Positions 11,041 to 22,484 are shown, numbered from the stretch's first letter. The stretch is 64,000 bases of DNA from Plotosus lineatus (GCA_024760905.1 CM045738.1:45992297-46056296), one strand, 5' to 3'. Notes: generated by a model not told the origin, from the sequence alone. Numbers and translations: made by a program.

Positions 11041-11854
11041 GAAGGGTACCTGTAGTGAAAGCGCTCATATACCTAATGTGATCTATTGTGTATAGCTAGT
11101 GAAAATACACCTATAAAGCGTTTATTATATGCTCTCACAAACCAGCTTTAAGCGATTTAAGGGCTTCACTAACATCAAGCTTGAGAACAGGAGTTTCAAA
11201 ACGGCGCATTTGAAGTGACGTCATATCGTTGACAAAGCCTCGACCGGAACTGCGAGATTGCAATGTAAATGTAAGGCTATATACCTGACCTACAACACAA
11301 GCTCACGAAAACTTGGAATAAAAAGACATTTTAGTAGTTTTTTTTTTTAATCATGGACGAAGACAGTTTCGTAGAAGGATTAGAAGGTTATTTATATGAA
11401 CCACCGAAGAAAGACTGTCCACATTTAGTGAAATCAGACCAGGAAAGTGACGACTTGTAGGACGATATTGGAGAGTCGGCAGCAGCTCTTACACGTGAAA
11501 ATCGTAGCAAACAACCAGCAAATATTTGGTGCTCTTGTGGAAAATGCGTGCGTCAAAAAAAAACAAATCAGGAGTGCCATTGTTGTAAAAAACATGAATT
11601 GCTTGAGGAAAATATACTGACATTCTGCAATTGGCAATACGACTGTCAACGATGTTACGTCACAATGACCTTTAAACCCGGTGAAAAGAAGCCAACATGT
11701 CCGCGCGCTCACCCTTCATGAGCAAGGAATGTCATATAGAAGAAAAGGAAATGTGGACTTATAAAAGTACTGACATCACACGATGTTTAAAAGTTAATAA
11801 TAAAGTATAGTGGATATTTTTTGAATGCTGTAAATTTTGGGTACAGGTACCCTT
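11041..11854 (+). mobile_element. candidate small TIR element carrying a P2X7-domain-like ORF
   Basis: The segment begins AAGGGTACCTGTA at about 11043 and ends with the complement TACAGGTACCCTT at about 11842-11854, a near-perfect 13-bp inverted repeat about 0.8 kb apart. The right flank continues as TTAA-like sequence and the left flank is TTGA, which would fit a TTAA-targeting element (Kolobok/T2 or piggyBac type) with one substitution. The right end touches a piggyBac-like MITE, so its exact boundary is ambiguous. Both the TIR call and the superfamily are inference. Confidence 0.45.
11353..11721 (+). pseudogene. P2X7 C-terminal-like cysteine domain ORF, one in-frame stop
   Basis: From ATG at 11353 the frame runs 122 codons to TGA at 11719-11721, interrupted only by TAG at 11458-11460 (codon 36). 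The N-terminal part is acidic (MDEDSFVEGLEGYLYEP). Residues about 57-82 contain NIWCSCGKC and QECHCCKK, spaced like the WCxCGxC...ECxCC zinc-binding signature of the P2X7 receptor cytosolic tail and of small fish proteins with that domain. A later CQRCYV follows. A host-gene relic or a transposon-borne ORF are both possible. The function is unknown. Confidence 0.6.
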
Positions 11855-12146
11855 TAACGCCCAGCAGCACTATATGGTTCCCTTTAAAAAAATGCTACTA
11901 ACTACTAGACGCATTCTATACTTGTTGTGGCGTCGCCTGATGCAATAAAGCTTGATCCCACGTGCCTCAGTCAGCTGTGAGCTTGAGTGCGCAGGATTGT
12001 ATTGTTCACAAATATGTTTTATTATTATTATAATTATGTTATTATTACTTTGTTGAAAAAAAGTGTTCTGGGCGTTTCCTTAGAAAAAACTAGTGATTTT
12101 TTTTTTTTTTTTTTAAACTGCAAAAAATAATTCGGGCCTTAAAGGG
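11850..12146 (-). mobile_element. piggyBac-like MITE, copy 1
   Basis: One end is the complement of CCCTTTAAGGCCCGAATTAT, followed by TTAA (12147-12150). The other end is CCCTTTAACGCCCAGCAG from 11850. CCC-starting termini next to TTAA are the piggyBac pattern. Two more copies exist (37343-38238 and 58660-58977). The internal sequence includes TGATCCCACGTGCCTCAGTC, shared by all three. At the left end TTAA is replaced by the end of the neighbouring element. Confidence 0.65.
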
Positions 12147-12315
12147 TTAATAGAAACTTATATCACCACCAAAACTAAATGTCCTAGTCCTGCTGTTGTA
12201 TGAAAATAAGTAACACCTTCTGACCAATTACATTCAACCAAATCAATCCTGCCATTGTATCATGGAAAACCACACAGTTTACAGCCCACGATTGCACTAT
12301 TATTTTATACAAAAA

Positions 12316-12717
12316 AAGTGGGTCGTGACCGAAAGAACAAGGCGTATACAAGCGGCTAAAATGAGCTTCCTTCGCTGAGTGGCAGAGCTCTCCGTAAGAG
12401 ATAAGGTGAGAAGCTCGACCATCTGGGGAGAGCTCGAAGTAGATCCGCTGCTCCTCTGCATTGAGAATGGCCAGTTGAGGTGGCTCGGGCATCTGGCTAG
12501 AATGCCTACCGAACGCCGCCCTGGTGCGGTGTTTCGGGCATGTCCAACCGGGAAGAGACCCGGAGGGACTATGTCTCTTGACTTGTCTGGGAACGTCTTG
12601 GTGTCCCCCCTGGAAGAGCTGGAGGAAGTGGCTAGAGAGAGGAAGGTCTGGGCCTCTTCGCTTAGGTTGCTGTCCCCGCGACCCGACCCCAGAAGAAGCG
12701 GAAGACGATGAATGAAT
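12316..12717 (+). mobile_element. Rex3 LINE 3' fragment
   Basis: This 5'-truncated copy encodes the Rex3 C-terminal region: VRDKVRSSTIWGELEVDPLL, GQLRWLGHLARMP and FRACPTGKRP. It has several small deletions against the copy at 711-4092. It ends in GATG followed by ATGAATGAATGAATG, the usual short-tandem tail of fish RTE elements. It cannot encode an enzyme. Confidence 0.88.
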
Positions 12718-12992
12718 GAATGAATGAAGAAAAAAACTCAGAAAATAATGTAAAAAATCATTGAAAACTTGTGTGAAGTGTGATCCAAGCATAACAGATT
12801 GTTCTCATGCCATTTTATAAACACCAGGACAATCTGAACTGACACATCCCAGAAACAGTCTATTCCGCGTTATCTGATCCATATGAAAAATGAATGCGTT
12901 AGCCTTTGGAACAAACACAAACGCACACAAAACAGCTACCTGCTCATTTTGAAATTATTCCAGATGAATATATATATATATATATATCTTCT

Positions 12993-13925
12993 TCTTCTTG
13001 TCCTTTCGGCTGTTCCCTTCAGGGGTCGCCACAGCAAATGATCTGCCTCCATCTCTCCCTGTCCTCTGCATCTTCTACTCTTACTCCAACGACCTTCATG
13101 TCCGCCTTCACCGCATCCATAAATCTTCTCTTTGGTCTTCCTCTGGGCCTTTTGCCTGGTAGTTCCAACCTCAGCATCCTACGACCAATATACTCACTAT
13201 CCCTCCTCTGTACATGTCCAAACCATCTCAACCTAGCCTCTCTGACTTTGTCTCCAAAACATCTAACATGTGCTGTCCCTCTGATGTACTCATTTCTGAT
13301 CCTATCCATCCTCGTTACTCCCAAAGAGAACCTCAACATTTTCATCTCTGCTACCTCCAACTCTGACTCCTGTCTTTTCCCCAGGGCCACTGTCTCTAAA
13401 CCATACAACATTGCTGGCCTCACCACCGTCTTGTACACTTTTCCCTTCATTCTTGCTGATACTCTCCTATCACACATCACACCTGACACTTTTCTCCATC
13501 CATTCCAACCTGCCTGCACGCGCTTCTTCACCTCTTTTCCCCACTCTCCATTGCTCTGGATTGTTGAGCCTAAGTACTTAAAATCCTCCACCTTCTTTAT
13601 CTCTGCCCCCTGTAACCTCAAAGTTCCTCTTGGGTCCTTGTCGTTCACACACATGTATTCTGTCTTACTAGGACTAACCTTCAATCCCCTCCTTTCCAGG
13701 GCATACCTCCACCTCTCTAGATTTTCCTCCACTTGGTCTCTGCTCTCACTACAGATCACGATGTCATCTGCAAACATCATAGTCCATGGAGATTCTTGTC
13801 TAACCTCGTCTGTTAGCCTGTCCATCACCATAGCAAACAAGAAGGGGCTGAGAGCTGGCTGACCCTTGATGCAGTCCCACCTCCACCTTGAACTCTTCTG
13901 TCACACCAACAGCACACCTCACCAC
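12993..13925 (-). mobile_element. RTE-clade LINE, 5'-truncated copy (family RTE-a)
   Basis: The minus strand encodes 273 open codons (13019-13840) with the catalytic MMFADDIVICSE, KTEYMCVND, DFKYLGSTIQSNG, RPAMLYGLETVAL and the C-terminal RWFGHVQRRDSEYI. The 3' end reads ...GACCCCTGAAGGGAACAGCC. It belongs to the same family as copies at 42720, 49274, 54649 and 56580. The RT core upstream of the FADD motif is missing. It lies between (TA)n tracts (12968-12986 and about 13958-13983). Confidence 0.9.
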
Positions 13926-13950
13926 TGTTTTACATATTTTTGTTTTATAT

Positions 13951-13991
<41 letters not shown>

Positions 13992-14129
13992 TAAATAAAA
14001 TAAATCAGTAATCAAGCAGACAAAACACCATTAGCTAATGCTAGTCAGCAAGTATAAACTTGCTATAACATGAATATAACTAAAAACTGAAATGGTTAGT
14101 ATTTAGCTATAATCATAATCTTCAGTATT

Positions 14130-14892
14130 AAAGACGTTCCCCGACTTGCACTTTTAATTGGTTACGTGCGGCCGAATGCAAGTTGAAAGTGAACATAAGT
14201 TGCTACAGTGACATATGACGTGTGACGCTCATACTGTACTATGCATCCATAAATACCATTACCGTATCTCATAAAACATCCCTAAATCAATTATTATAAA
14301 CATAACATTGTAAAATAATACCAAATATATCAAATACTATCAACATTAATTTCAAATAAGTCACTTATTTATACCAAGTCACTTTACATGAAGCTTAAAA
14401 CAGCCAATCAACGCTTATAATATGTGAAGCGCTCAATACCGAAAGTAGTGTACTTGCTGTGGGTTCTACAGACTTCCGGTCTTTCAAGTGCACAACGGTG
14501 CCATTGAACTCATTTATAACACAGCCTGCAGTGATGCAGTCTCCCAGCAAAGCGGAGAGCTCTTTCTCTTGTGTAAGTAAGTAAGTAAACTTTATTCAAG
14601 AGATGCATACAAAGAACAAGTACAAATCCTAATGAATATTAATATTAAAATAATTATACACTCTTAGGATTCTGCTAAAAGATAATAAATATAAAGATTG
14701 TGCCGATCTGAGCACATTTATATATAAATAAATAAAACACACTCAGTCTGTAGTTTGTAAACAATGATTGCAGCGTCATTGCGTAATTACATCAGCGTAC
14801 TACATAGGTACGTCGAAACTCAAAATTTGACTTAAAAAAAAAAAAAAATCGAAAAAACGTTAAACGGATGAACGTAAGTCGGGGAGCGTCTG
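14130..14892 (+). mobile_element. pogo/Tigger-type MITE, family F copy 1
   Basis: The left end is AAAGACGTTCCCCGACTTGC. The right end is the complement of CAGACGCTCCCCGACTTACG, followed by TA (14893-14894). It is non-coding. The internal sequence, for example CCAATCAACGCTTATAATAT, recurs in reverse orientation at 29985-30462. Confidence 0.65.
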
Positions 14893-14937
14893 TATTTGCA
14901 GCTGGGTAACATTATGAAAATTAGCTTCACTGAGCAA

Positions 14938-16400
14938 ATGCTAATGACCTGATCACCAAAGCCTGGATGGAAGGCACTGTTCCACAAGCATGGAAAGATG
15001 CAAGCATAATCACCATCTACAAGCATAATCACCATCTCCAAGAAAGGAGACCGAACCGACTGGTAATTACAGAGGAATTTCTCTCCTGTCCATAGCTCGA
15101 AAAAAATTTTTGTGAGAATCCTTTTAAACAGACTAACCATCCACATCACACCCGATATTATTCCAGAGACACAGTGTGGATTAAGATCAAATCGAAGCAC
15201 AATAGACCTGATATTCTGTCTCAGACAACTCCAAGAAAAGTGCATCGAACAAGATCAACCGCTGTATATAGTCTTTGTCGACTTTACAAAGGCTTTTGAT
15301 ACTGTGGAAGACCGGTCTCTGGCAAATATTGAGAAAGTATGGCTGTCCCAAAAGATTCACCAAAATTATAGAAGCCTTACATACAGGAATGGAGGCTCAC
15401 GTCAATGATGGCACGGAATCCTCAGGTACATTCAGAGTGACAAACGGTGTGAAGCAAGGATGTGTCCTGGCTCCTCCTCTCTTTTCCATCTTCCTGTCAG
15501 CAATGTTAGAAGCAGCTTTTTAAAACATGGATGAAGGGGTATATATACACAGTCAAGACAAGATGCCGACCTGTTCAATGTAGCCCATTTCAGAGCAAAG
15601 ACAAAATCCACTCTTAATGATATGAGAGATTTGCTGTTTGCAGACAACAGTGCACTTCTTGCCCACTCTGCAGAAGATATCCAAAGTATAGTGAACGCTT
15701 TCTCCGATGCATTCAAGAAGTTTGGACTAAAGATTAACATCGAGAAGACTGAAGTACTGTTCCAACCAGATTCTACAAGTCGTCCAGAAATAGACATCTT
15801 GATTGATGGAAACAAACTGAACTCCGTCCCAGAATTTACATACCTTGGCAGTACAGTATCGAAGGATGGACGAATCGACGCAGAGTTACAGAAACGAATG
15901 GCTAAGGCTAGTGCGTCCTTTGGCAGGCTTAGGCAGCGACTCTGGAACAACCACCATGTGTCATTAAGGGTAAAAGGCAAAATCTACAGAGCAATAGTTA
16001 CATCTACTCTTCTGTATGGAGCGGAATCCTGGACAGTGTATCGGAGTCACGTGAAAAAACTTCATGCCTTCATGATGCGGCACCTTCGTTCTATTATGAA
16101 AATCACCTGGAAGGATAAGATCACAAACAGAGTAATTCTGGAGAGAATGGGACTGCCATCGATGGAAGATCTAATAAAGAAAAACCTTCACTGGGCAGGA
16201 CATGTCATGTGGATGCCAGCTGATAGACTACCAAAATAGATCCTGTTCTCTCAATTGCCTACTGGTCGCAGAAGTAAAGGCCGACCTCGACTACGTTTCA
16301 AAGATGTCATCAAGAGAAATTTGAAGTCCAGAAATATCAGAAGAGAAGACTGGGTAGAGTTGTCGCACCAGAGAGCGCAGTGGAGAAGAGTGGTTAAATG
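14938..16400 (+). mobile_element. non-LTR retrotransposon, 5'-truncated, family undetermined
   Basis: It encodes reverse-transcriptase motifs in order across three frames: WKDASIITIY, NYRGISLLSIARK, ETQCGLRSNRSTIDLIF, VFVDFTKAFDTV, GVKQGCVLAPPLFSIFL and LLFADNSALLAHS. The C-terminus has WKDKITNRVILERMGLPSM and HWAGHVMWMPADRLP. The catalytic FADD is FADN here, which would abolish activity. A 20-bp stretch near 15004-15044 (AAGCATAATCACCATCT) is tandemly duplicated. It differs clearly from the Rex3 and RTE-a copies. Confidence 0.82.
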
Positions 16401-16437
16401 ATAAATGAAAACAGCCAGTGTCACTATGCGACCGTCA

Positions 16438-16439
<2 letters not shown>

Positions 16440-16480
<41 letters not shown>
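16440..16480. repeat. (GA)n microsatellite
   Basis: A perfect GA tract of about 20 units follows the end of the LINE. Open frames across it are artefacts. Confidence 0.95.
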
Positions 16481-16485
<5 letters not shown>

Positions 16486-16645
16486 TTTTATTAACATATT
16501 TATTAATTAAACCATTATTAAACATTTTTATTAATGCACATATATATACACACACACACACACCGTATAAGAACACATTTAAATGCATTTTGCTTGAAAC
16601 ATACAGCACTGTAGTTTTCAAAAATGCCCATTAGAGGAAGTCTGC

Positions 16646-16858
16646 TGGGCTTTTTACACCCGAGTCTAGTGGCTCGTCAGGCCGGTGCTTCTCCCCGGTT
16701 TCTGTAGCGTGAAGCAACTAGGAGTTCAACTCCTCCTGGATAGGACCCTAGTCCATCGCAGGTTACCTTCCCAGTATATTTTTACTGGTACCAATTTATA
16801 CTGCTGGGTGAACAGAGGCACACTTGTAATTAAGACCGTGCCCAGGGGTCCTCCACTC
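16646..16858 (-). mobile_element. SINE-M copy, reverse orientation, head missing
   Basis: The body matches the intact SINE-M at 39822-40123: complements of CCCAGCAGTATAAATTGGTA, AAATATACTGGGAAGG and GGAGGAGTTGAACTCCT. The tRNA-like head with its B box is absent, so it is 5'-truncated. Confidence 0.75.
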
Positions 16859-16974
16859 CAGGAAGGTATTGTATTATTTGTAAGGCATGACATGACAATT
16901 CAGGTATGCACTGCATTCAGTCTGAGCAGCTCAGCCATGCCCCTCACCCGGGGCGGGTAGAAAACAGAGTTTTA

Positions 16975-17205
16975 GGGTGAGAGAGCTAGAGAGCGTTACA
17001 ATACAAAGAAGCGGTGACGTGATGCGAGTTCATCCTCTGGCACAGAGGAGAGCGTGCTTTTGTTTATTGTGAGTCGATGAGAATAATGAATTCAGGTGTG
17101 AGCCACCGAGCAGGTCAGCCACGCCCTTCAGCCAAAGTGGAGAGAAAACAGTTAGTTAGAGGCACAGCCGCCAAAATCAAAGTCTCCCAAAAACAAAACA
17201 CCATA
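16975..17205 (+). repeat. unclassified repeat G, copy 1
   Basis: The segment contains GAGCAGGTCAGCCACGCCC and GCCGCCAAAATCAAAGTC. A reverse-orientation copy with the same words lies at 31130-31340. No coding capacity or termini were recognised. Confidence 0.5.
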
Positions 17206-17289
17206 ACAAAAAGGACATAAAAACAAGAAATGTAATTAATTAGATTTAAAAAACAAAATGAGAAACATGCTACACCACAGTAAATAAAA

Positions 17290-17718
17290 TCACACACACA
17301 AACATTCTAAACATTAACTTAGGTACTGTACTGTAATAATAATTGAAAAAGACTAACAGTTGAGTGTTTTACAACAGTTCAGATGATTATTCCTCTTCAG
17401 GCACTTCAAAGGAAACTGTTGTTTCTTCAGGAGAAAATCTTATTTCTTCAGAAGAGACATCCACCGCCATTACCTTTTTCTGGTGCTTAACTGGTGTTTG
17501 AGTAGAAATAGAACTTAACTGGTAATTAAAACACACTAAAAAAGGCTCATTGACAACTTGTGCGCGAATGAGGAAAAAGGGGTATTACATCATCTCAACC
17601 AATCAGCAGGAAGGAGGACAGCCATTGGCTAAATTTGAATCACGTGACAGTTGCTTGGCAATCCGTGAATATGCAAACCGCAAGTGCAAAACCCCGAATA
17701 GTCAAGGGCCTGCTGTAC
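17290..17718 (+). mobile_element. pogo/Tigger-type MITE, family B copy 1
   Basis: The internal phrases GGAGGACAGCCATTGGCTAA and TTTGAATCACGTGACAG, and the right end GAATAGTCAAGGGCCTGCTG followed by TA, are shared with copies at 27985-28374 and, in more diverged form, 37591-38190. The left terminus is unclear. It abuts another TIR element at the shared TA. Confidence 0.6.
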
Positions 17719-17720
17719 AG

Positions 17721-18110
17721 TCGGCCCTCAACTTACAAAACCCCCTGGGTACGAAAATCCCGGGTTACGAAAAACATTTTACTAAGTTTTCGTTCCCGGG
17801 ATACGAAAACAACCTCCTCTTACGAAAAGTGCGATTAAATTTCACACGATGCATGAGTTGCTCTCTCATTGGCTGTCTCTCAACATCCCGCCCCGCTGGC
17901 CTCCCATTGGCTAGGAGGGATGACGCAGCTGAACCTTACCTAAACTTCCTGTTTATCACACACGTGAAGGAGAGTTGACTGTTGGCTTGTTTTGAGATTG
18001 ATCATGCCGTGTTATACAGTATTTCGTTATCACTGAAACCCCTCTACAATCTGGATGAGATTGAACCAGAAGGAGACCTTAAAGCGTCAATACAGTGAGG
18101 ACCTCTGATC
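17721..18110 (+). mobile_element. pogo/Tigger-type element end (family C), partial
   Basis: It starts CAGTCGGCCCTCAACTTACA directly after TA. Phrases of the form GGGTACGAAAA and CGGGTTACGAAAA occur three times within 100 bp. No matching right terminus was found, so it is truncated or highly diverged. Confidence 0.45.
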
Positions 18111-18162
18111 TTTCAAACAAGTCCTGTAATTCCACTTTAAATAAAACATCTCATCCGTGTGT

Positions 18163-18163
<1 letters not shown>

Positions 18164-18214
<51 letters not shown>
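18164..18214. repeat. (GA)n microsatellite
   Basis: A GA tract of about 24 units sits within the plcg1 intron 1 repeat cluster. Confidence 0.95.
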
Positions 18215-18219
<5 letters not shown>

Positions 18220-18439
18220 GGAGGCTTAACTCTTTTGTTTTAGTTTAGTTTTTGTAAGTTGTTTAAATAGTAAATGTGGCACATGTGAGCTCATCTGGAA
18301 TTCTGATCCCTCAAGGAATCAAGCTAAAGTTGAGTTTGGACCGCCGATCTGTCAAGCAGGGAATGTGCTTTGAATCCCACGTCTTCTGGGCGTGGCCCGC
18401 AGCGCTACAATAAGCATTTAATGTGTATACAATACACAT

Positions 18440-18571
18440 TTAACATGGCCCGCCTTTGATAACCCAGTTAGCTGCACTGGGGGGGACAGTGACAACCCTG
18501 TGGGGACTCGAACGCCAAACCTTAGGATCAGCAATCCTGCGCCCTATCCACTAGACCACCACTGCCCCTGA
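18440..18571 (-). mobile_element. SINE-Q head fragment, reverse orientation
   Basis: On the minus strand it reads GGGGCAGTGGTGGTCTAGTG, a loop region with GGATTGCTGATCC and a B-box-like GGCGTTCGAGTCCC, then GCAGCTAACTGGGTTATC. This matches the heads of the SINE-Q copies at 46010, 46945 and 53091. Only the tRNA-derived head and the start of the body remain. Confidence 0.75.
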
Positions 18572-18660
18572 AACCAACATACTGAATATCAAAGATAATT
18601 CTTTTAACATATTTTAATCAACCGAGTATCAAGGTTTCTTAAACATAAAAGTAAAGTGGG

Positions 18661-18917
18661 TTGGGCTTTTTACACCCGAGCCATAGTGGCTCATTAGGCC
18701 AGTGCTTATCCCCTATTTCCATAGCGTGAAGTTCAACTCTTCCTGGATGGGACGCTCGTCCATCGCAGGTTACTTTCCCAGTATGTTTTTACTGGTACCC
18801 ATTTATATTGCTGGGTCAGCAGAGGCACACTTGTGGTTAAGACCTTGCCCAGGGGTTCGAACACACAACCTCCTGATCATGAGCCCAGCACCCTAACCAC
18901 GACACCACCGGCCCCAT
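18661..18917 (-). mobile_element. SINE-M copy, nearly full length, reverse orientation
   Basis: The minus strand begins GGGGCCGGTGGTGTCGTGGT and contains the CTCATGATCAGGAGGTTGTG arm and the B box GTTCGAACCCC. The body with CAGCAGTATAAATGGG follows, up to GCTCGGGTGTAAAAAGCCC. It is the same family as 39822-40123 and 44852-45152. Confidence 0.82.
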
Positions 18918-19325
18918 CTGTTTCTTCAACATATCAACTTTTAAGATTGCTGGCAGTTTAAAATTAACTTGTATTTGTTCAAAAATATCAGCAAACATGT
19001 TCCTCAAATTGAAACACATTAATTTATTATTTTCACGTTGGGACCTCTAATAATGACATCATTGTCCCCTTCCATCATGCTTTCCACCTTTGTTGTTGAG
19101 ACTGTACTGGCCAATGAGAATCGCTGTTTCACCCAACTGGTGAAATTGACCAATCACAAGTCACGGTTGATACTGATTTTGTTTTGATCACTTTTTAGTA
19201 CGGTGTATGAAGGGGACACACGCGTTTTTCCAACACAACCGGCCGGTATATATTTTTTGCATCTGTGAATGCTCAGGTGGTTCGGCCCAACGGCCGTGTT
19301 ACCGCCAACAAACATATTTTTAAAG
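18918..19325 (-). repeat. unclassified repeat H, left member of an inverted pair
   Basis: In minus orientation it contains GTTGGCGGTAACACGGCCG, CACAACCGGCCGG-like words, GTGATTGGTCAATTTCACC, GCATGATGGAAGGGG and an open stretch with RNMFADIFEQIQVNF. The mirror copy on the plus strand is at 22485-22985. The family was not identified. Confidence 0.6.
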
Positions 19326-20313
19326 CTGGCCTAACAATACATGACTTACTTTCACATATTATATGTTATTTCTCTTTTGGAATAAGTGGCTGGAATAAAC
19401 TAAGCTTAACTAACAATTTTTTTTATTTTATTTTTTTAAGAATTCATCGATATGTCACACATGCTAGTTGGCCAACATGAGCTCACTTGACAGGAATTCT
19501 GAGAAATTTTTCAGTGAAATTGAGGATTTTATGAATCTTGACTGGTGGTTAGCACAAAACAAGATCACAAGTTTTTAAGCCACAGTCATGCAATTACTAC
19601 CATCACGAGCAAGTTGATTATCTATTTATAGAAGCGCAGATGTTCTCAGAGGTTTAACTCCTAGCATAGTCTGCTACCACCTGAACTTGTAATCCCAACC
19701 GTGTCAGATTTCTTACAGGAAGTTTTCTTACAGCATACACTACAAATTCTATCTGGCCAACTGTCCTAACACTAGAAAGTTGGTTAGCATAGACTAATCT
19801 GACAAGATTTCAGCATCAGCTCATAAAAGATCTTCAATATCCGTGAGTTTAAAATATTCTCTACTTTAAAATATTCGCGAGTTTAAAAACATTATTGTTT
19901 TCTTAAGGTAGAATTTGACATCCTGTGCTCACTACTAGACGACGACCAACATGAACTAACCTGACAATTTTCAGCGCTACTTCATTAACCCACTGGTCAA
20001 TGTTAGCCATCATCACATACAAGTCAAATTAAACCATGTACCGCTTGTTAATGTTCATGAGCGAAACATCAACTTGAGCTTACTAACAAAGTAAATGACA
20101 GGATTCAATCACTTAAAAAAAAAAGTTCACCAACAATTTTTCTAAAATCAGTAACCTATCAGAACACCAATGTTTCTGTAAATGACTCACAGGGGCGGAG
20201 GGTGGGGTGTCAGTGCCGAGGTGTTAACACACATCTGGCAGCAAAAGTGCTTCACACACAGCCTCCTTTCAGCAAGATTCCCAGGATAGAAGCACATAAC
20301 CTACGGGAGACCA

Positions 20314-20317
<4 letters not shown>

Positions 20318-20366
<49 letters not shown>

Positions 20367-20500
20367 ACGTGCGCCTGTGTGTGAGAGAGAGAGACGCACA
20401 CAAAGAGAGCGAGACAGAAGTGTGTGCCACAAAGGGTTTGTGTGAAATGGTGGTTTTTACATAGAAAAAAGCAGTTTAACATAAAAACTGTGACACACCG

Positions 20501-20534
<34 letters not shown>

Positions 20535-20575
20535 AGTGAGTGAGAGCGTGTGTGAGTGAGAGTGAGTGAGTGACG

Positions 20576-20612
<37 letters not shown>

Positions 20613-20970
20613 AGTGAGTGAGTAAGCAAGTGAGCGAGTGTGAGTGAGTGAGGGAATGTAAGTGTGTGTGACAGTGAGTGAGTGAATGAGAGTGAGTGAG
20701 TGTGTGAGAGTGAGTGTGTGAGTGAGTGTGTGAGTGAGTGTGTGAGTGAGTGTGTGAGTGAGTGTGTGAGTGAGTGAGAGTGTGAGAGAGTGAGAGAGAG
20801 TGTGCGAGAGAGAGTGTGCGAGAGAGAGTGTGCGAGAGAGAGTGTGCGAGAGAGAGTGTGCGAGAGAGAGTGTGCGAGAGAGAGTGTGCGAGAGAGAGTG
20901 TGCGAGAGAGAGTGAGAGAGAGTGAGAGAGAGTGTGCGAGAGTGAGAGAGAGTGAGAAAAAGAGAGAGAC
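20318..20970. repeat. complex satellite block: (GT)n, (GTGA)n and a 14-bp tandem
   Basis: A 650-bp low-complexity block begins with (GT)n (20318-20365), continues through several GT/GAGT tracts, and contains about eight exact 14-bp units of the form GTGTGCGAGAGAGA (about 20800-20911). Long open frames on both strands across it are artefacts. Its imperfect-to-perfect gradient suggests recent expansion of the 14-mer. Confidence 0.9.
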
Positions 20971-21146
20971 CCTTTTCAACCAGTTATACCTTCAAATTGT
21001 GATATCAGGAACCAGGCTGATGATAAACATAGCCACACCCAAGAATCAGAACTCCTGAGTGGAAATAAATAAATAAATAAATAAAATGAAAGCCCACTAC
21101 ACACAACTATTTTATATCCAAAACTGCAAACAAGAGAAAAGGACTC

Positions 21147-21148
<2 letters not shown>

Positions 21149-21187
<39 letters not shown>

Positions 21188-21188
21188 A
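21149..21188. repeat. (TC)n microsatellite
   Basis: An uninterrupted CT tract of about 19 units with no associated gene. Confidence 0.95.
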
Positions 21189-21547
21189 CCATATTTCCTG
21201 CATTTCAGCACTTACAACCGCATCGCCGAATGTGCGCACATGCGAGAGAGAGAGCGAGAGCAATCATAAACAGCTGAGGAAGAGTCTACCATAAAAACAT
21301 ACAAATAGATCAAAGAGTGTGAGATCAGTTGTACACGCACACACACGCACGCACCATAGTAGATCTACAAGCCCAAAGATGAAAACTCGACATATGTTCC
21401 AAGGATATAAACGAGGCCTGCTTTATATAATAAACAGGCTTTCGGTTCGAAAACTGTGATTATTTCGTGATCATTTCCACTTGCTGCAAACATTCTGAAT
21501 TGGCTTAGTTTTATTTATTCGCAGCAAACAGGTATTAATCCGGGGCG

Positions 21548-21915
21548 GTTGTGATCCGGTGGTAAAGGTGTTGGATTAGTGATTCTAAGGTCGTGTGTTC
21601 AAGCCCCACTGTGACCCTGCTGTCCCCACTGTACGGCTGAGAAGCTGCAACAAGAGCCATTGCTGACTTTCGTAAAGAGTACGCTGCTTTACCGTCAGTG
21701 TGTTTCAATTCTTCACACTTTCTCAGAAATCACTGCATTCTTGATTTAAACAAATATCCTGTCGGGGACTAAATTTTTGTTTAATGGTTGCATGTCCGTA
21801 GGCCCGACAATGGACTGGCCATCTCACAGTGGTCAGCCAGAGTCGGCTGAGACTAGCTCCATCCTCCCTGCGACCCTAGCAGGATTGAGTTGGTTGGAAA
21901 ATGAATAAATGAATG
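21548..21915 (+). mobile_element. SINE-Q relative with L2-like tail, diverged
   Basis: The head reads TGATCCGGTGGTAAAGGTG...GATTCTAAGGTCG with GTGTTCAAGCCCC as B box. The body keeps CCATTGCTGACTTTCGTAAA. The tail has AGAGTCGGCTGAGACTAGCT, CGACCCTAGCAGGATT and ends AATGAATAAATGAATGAA. The middle (about 21690-21790) does not match the other copies. Confidence 0.65.
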
Positions 21916-22484
21916 AAGTCCTTAAAAATACTAACATCCTGGAGATTGTGTGAGTCAACACTCAAATGTTCATAATAATAAAAAATTAAAAAATAAATAA
22001 ATAAATAAAAGTTACAAAGAGGCGACGCATTCATGCACATCACTCGACTCACAAACCTCCTCACGCCCACCACAAGTATCGTCTGCGTCTGACTGCCGGC
22101 TTTGGCACGAAAATTCCGACTGTTTTTAACCAGACTAAAATTCCAACTGAGGTTACAGTGCACTTACAATATTTTTAGCACATTAAACAGCAAGTTTGGT
22201 TCAGTTCAAAATAAGTTTTTAACCCTGTGCTGGAACCATAACGTTACACAAGCTGCACACAGGGACCGTGTGCAGCCCAGTGCATGCAGAATGTTGCGGC
22301 TTTTCAAATGACTGTGCTTTAGAAAGCAAGACGCAATCAATTTAATAGATCAAAGAAACTGAAAGTCACTGTCAGCTGTGCTCAGGACGGAGCAGAAATT
22401 CAGCGACCATTACGTATCAGATTACACATGGGTTAAAGCTACTGTACCCTCAAAGTTACCAAGATAAGACCAGCCTTAAAAATA

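Noticed and set aside
13019..13862. 318-codon plus-strand frame opposite the RTE copy (and similar plus frames at 56554-57159, 57047-57457 and 57836-58420)
   Set aside because: These are antisense shadows of reverse-transcriptase coding sequence, not independent genes.
20800..20911. Regularly repeated units suggesting a CRISPR-like array
   Set aside because: The units are head-to-tail with no spacers, and the window is clearly eukaryotic.
20252..21058. Long open frames on both strands (up to 167 codons) of Ser/His/Leu/Thr or Arg/Glu repeats
   Set aside because: They are direct translations of (GT)n, (GTGA)n and the 14-bp tandem repeat and have no independent coding evidence.
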